In this document: piece by piece, positions 12,680 to 14,486 of the stretch | Layout of the letters: each line of letters starts with the position of its first letter | How positions within the stretch are numbered: position 1 is the first letter of the stretch | DNA from: Oscillospiraceae bacterium | GTDB lineage: Bacteria > Bacillota > Clostridia > Oscillospirales > Ruminococcaceae | Assembly: GCA_022511485.1 (NCBI GenBank) | Contig: JAFLUJ010000309.1 | Location: forward strand, 1-14,486 | Direction: 5' to 3' | Length of the DNA stretch: 14,486 bases | Program-made: the position numbers and the translations under genes | Notes under the pieces: generated by a model | What the model saw: only the letters and a program-made list of their open reading frames with translations | What the model was told of the DNA's origin: nothing | The model's database searches: none

Positions 12680-13916
12680 TTCCAACACCTCCTGCAAGCT
12701 TTTCATTCCGACGTTCTCTTGTAAACGCCATCATCTGGGGAGCTTTTTTCAGCAGCTCGAAATCGCACTCGTCTACTGCAATGTGCTGCTTGATAAGGGA
12801 CGTGTAAATTCCTGCCCTCTTTACGTCTCCCATAAGGATAAAGCCTTTAAGCTCATTATCCTTTGTAACAAGCTTTTTGTAATTTCTTTCGCCGTCTGTC
12901 TCCACAAAGGCTTCTCCATCGTAGCTTCCTGCTGTGATGATGTGGAGACCGAAAAATCCGATAGCATTCATTGGTATAGCATTAAGATAGTAAGCCTCTC
13001 TGCCTGCCATGTTCTGTCCCGCGATCTCTCCCTGCATAAATGCATTGGGGAGAAGTGCAAGTATCTTTCTTTGTCCTGTGGTAATATCAAGGGATTCTGT
13101 GCAGTCTCCCGCGGAGTAAACGTCATTGAGACCCTCTACTGCCTGATGACCGTCGGTAATTATACCTCTTTCGACTTTTCCGCCTGCTTCTGAAATAAGC
13201 TCGGTGTTGGGACGAACTCCCACTGCAAGGATGACCATATCGAAGTCCACCTTAACGCCATTGGCAAGCTCAGCGGAGTTTGCGGAGAATTCCTTGACGC
13301 TTGTTCCGAGAATGAATTTTACTCCCTTGCTTTCAATATGCTTCTGCATAATTGCGGAAGCGTCCGCGTCCAGAATGGAGGGGAGAATCCTGTCCGCAAG
13401 ATCAATGACCGTCATATCCGCACCGTAATGCTCCAGAGCTTCGGCAGCTTTAAGACCGATAAGACCCGCACCAACGATAAGGACTTTAGCTCCGGGGGTG
13501 ACGGCTTCCTTCACTGCCTTTGCGCTGTCAAAGGTCATGAAGGTGAACTTCTTCTCCACCTTGTCAAGACCCTCCATAGGAGGAACGAAAGGCTTTGAAC
13601 CGGTTGCGGTCATAAGCTTGTCGTAGTTTATCTCGTTGCCGTTTTCGATGGTGACAGTCTTCTTCTGGGGGTCGATTTTTGTAACTCTTGTACCGAAAAG
13701 AGTGTCCACATTGTTCTTTTCGTAGAAATCCGGGTCACGGTAGCGCATATTGTCCTCCGTGACTGCTCCCTTGAGCCAGTAGGAGATAAGAGGACGTGAA
13801 TAGGTATGGTAGCTTTCGTCGGAGATAATGACTATCTGTCCTTCCTTGTCAACAGAGCGGATTCCCTGTACCGTTCCTATTGCGGCAGCGGAATTTCCTA
13901 TGATAACATACTTCAT
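12663..13916 (-). CDS. NAD(P)/FAD-dependent oxidoreductase, probable electron-transfer subunit of the split glutamate synthase
   Basis: This is a two-dinucleotide-fold flavoprotein of 417 residues, of the NADH-rubredoxin-reductase / NirB-N-terminal type. The FAD fold is at the start (VIIGNSAAAIG, 4-14), with TATGSKP (103-109). The NAD(P)H fold is VLIVGAGLIGLKAAEAL (145-161). AVGVRPN (231-237) and the second FAD motif VYSAGDCTE (266-274) complete the set. No redox-active CxxC pair is evident, so it is not a thioredoxin-reductase-like disulfide enzyme. It probably passes electrons between NAD(P)H and the ferredoxin encoded next to it, for reductive glutamate synthesis; the direction is inference. 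Its ATG overlaps the ferredoxin stop by one base (TGATG), with AGAGGTGAGGA as ribosome site. Cytoplasmic. Confidence 0.88.
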   Translation of the reverse strand: MKYVIIGNSAAAIGTVQGIRSVDKEGQIVIISDESYHTYSRPLISYWLKGAVTEDNMRYRDPDFYEKNNVDTLFGTRVTKIDPQKKTVTIENGNEINYDKLMTATGSKPFVPPMEGLDKVEKKFTFMTFDSAKAVKEAVTPGAKVLIVGAGLIGLKAAEALEHYGADMTVIDLADRILPSILDADASAIMQKHIESKGVKFILGTSVKEFSANSAELANGVKVDFDMVILAVGVRPNTELISEAGGKVERGIITDGHQAVEGLNDVYSAGDCTESLDITTGQRKILALLPNAFMQGEIAGQNMAGREAYYLNAIPMNAIGFFGLHIITAGSYDGEAFVETDGERNYKKLVTKDNELKGFILMGDVKRAGIYTSLIKQHIAVDECDFELLKKAPQMMAFTRERRNEKLAGGVGNGDQN

Positions 13917-14365
13917 CAGTCCTCACCTCTTTCCTCAAATACTATTGCCCGATTGGGACAGTTGGCAGCACAGGCAGGCTCGCCTGCGGAATTTCTTGTG
14001 CAAAGCTCGCACTTGGTTATGGTCTTGCCGTCGTTCTTTTCGTCGATGACGATACAGCCGTAGGGACAGGAAAGAACACAGGTGTAGCAGCCAACACAGC
14101 GGCTGTCGTCTATTTCGATAACTCCGTTATTGATGGAAAGTGCTCCGGTAATGCAGCCCTTTACGCAGGGAGCATCGGTACAGTGACGGCACTGGACGGC
14201 GAAATTGATGCCGTCGCCCTCTTCAACAGTGATCCGCGGCATGGGATTTCTGTCCAGCTTGAAGGTCTTTGCCATGTCGGTCTCGCCGCTGTTTGCGAAG
14301 GCACAGTAATATTCACAAAGATGGCAGCCTAAGCACCAATCCTCATTGACATACACTCGTTTCAT
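13916..14365 (-). CDS. four-cluster [4Fe-4S] ferredoxin-like electron carrier
   Basis: This 149-residue protein has sixteen ligand cysteines in four sets, as in HycB/CooF/DmsB-like subunits: C11-C14-C17-C21, C59-C62-C67-C71, C90-C93-C96-C100 and C119-C122-C132-C136. An extra Cys104 follows the third set. There is no signal peptide or Tat motif, so it is cytoplasmic. The first gene of the visible run, it is directly coupled to the flavoprotein gene and probably shuttles electrons to the synthase FMN domain. The ribosome site AAAGG (plus 14378-14382) is about 12 bases from the ATG at 14365 and can be paired in a small hairpin. Hydrogenase or formate-dehydrogenase partners are an alternative for this family. 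The GXGXG gene makes a glutamate synthase role more likely. Confidence 0.9.
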   Translation of the reverse strand: MKRVYVNEDWCLGCHLCEYYCAFANSGETDMAKTFKLDRNPMPRITVEEGDGINFAVQCRHCTDAPCVKGCITGALSINNGVIEIDDSRCVGCYTCVLSCPYGCIVIDEKNDGKTITKCELCTRNSAGEPACAANCPNRAIVFEERGED

Positions 14366-14486
14366 TTAATAAACATTCCTTTCAAAATAAAGGCTAATGG
14401 TTTTGTATATATTTACATTTAACGAAAATTTAAATGTAAGGATAATTGATTTACTCACCCGCCCCTTGATAGGGGCTTAATATATT
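14366..14486 (-). promoter_or_regulatory. AT-rich leader/intergenic region with three hairpins, upstream of the ferredoxin gene
   Basis: No coding sequence is seen. Three inverted repeats occur. GCCCC and GGGGC (14461-14465 and 14472-14476) flank a 6-base loop. TTACATTTAA (14413-14422) and TTAAATGTAA (14430-14439) form a perfect 10-bp stem with a 7-base loop. CCTTT and AAAGG (14378-14382 and 14389-14393) flank a 6-base loop, and this last stem covers the ribosome site of the ferredoxin gene. No clear promoter was found. The region is cut by the window edge, so whether it is an operon start or an internal gap is unknown. Confidence 0.4.

Noticed and set aside
14461..14476. GCCCC/GGGGC hairpin at the right edge as a transcription terminator
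   Set aside because: No T-run follows on the minus strand, and on the plus strand only a mixed TTAATATATT. With the edge so near, no call is safe.
14366..14486. Canonical ANTAR tandem-hexaloop target
   Set aside because: The hexaloops seen do not have A at position 1 with G at position 4, so the standard motif cannot be claimed.

Overview
The window looks like a chromosomal segment of a Clostridia-class Firmicute, most likely a Ruminococcus-like member of the Oscillospiraceae. This rests on gene content and signals, not on a database search. Ribosome sites are strong AGGAGG/AAAGGA types, and promoters are sigma-A type with 17-bp spacers. Other pointers are an LL-diaminopimelate aminotransferase, an ANTAR regulator beside a split archaeal-type glutamate synthase, and families of secreted WG-repeat lipoproteins.

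Left end (1-1540): the N-terminal part of an alpha/beta hydrolase (minus strand, cut by the window edge) is divergent from azlC-azlD, a two-gene branched-chain amino acid exporter (plus strand). The roughly 180-bp region between them holds a promoter for each direction, a 14-bp palindrome overlapping the azlC -35 box, and a 10-bp-spaced direct repeat. A 15-bp-stem hairpin followed by a T-run ends azlCD and touches the stop codon of the convergent gene.

Centre (1538-8345): four tandem minus-strand paralogues encode lipoproteins of 542-565 residues. Each has a lipobox signal peptide, an acidic Glu/Thr-rich linker and twelve WG-type repeats. They read as one operon (order of transcription 8273 to 1538) from a promoter with a perfect TTGACA at 8336-8341. 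Corresponding repeats in different paralogues resemble each other more than neighbouring repeats in the same protein do. This points to whole-gene duplication, followed by patchy exchange between copies. It is the most unusual part of the window. The last gene appears to have lost its ancestral ATG start.

Right-centre (8390-11132): dapF, a small P-loop kinase-like gene and dapL (all minus strand). DapL makes LL-diaminopimelate and DapF converts it to meso-diaminopimelate, for lysine and peptidoglycan. The P-loop gene overlaps dapF by one base.

Right end (11229-14486): an ANTAR-domain regulator with a degenerate receiver domain follows three tightly coupled genes. They are a four-cluster ferredoxin, a FAD/NAD(P)H oxidoreductase and a stand-alone GXGXG (domain 3) glutamate synthase subunit. 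The catalytic synthase domains are absent here and are expected beyond position 14486. Hairpins ahead of the ferredoxin gene and between the GXGXG gene and the ANTAR gene are candidate RNA control points for nitrogen assimilation.

No RNA genes, insertion sequences or CRISPR arrays were seen, and there is no gene-free stretch longer than 300 bases.
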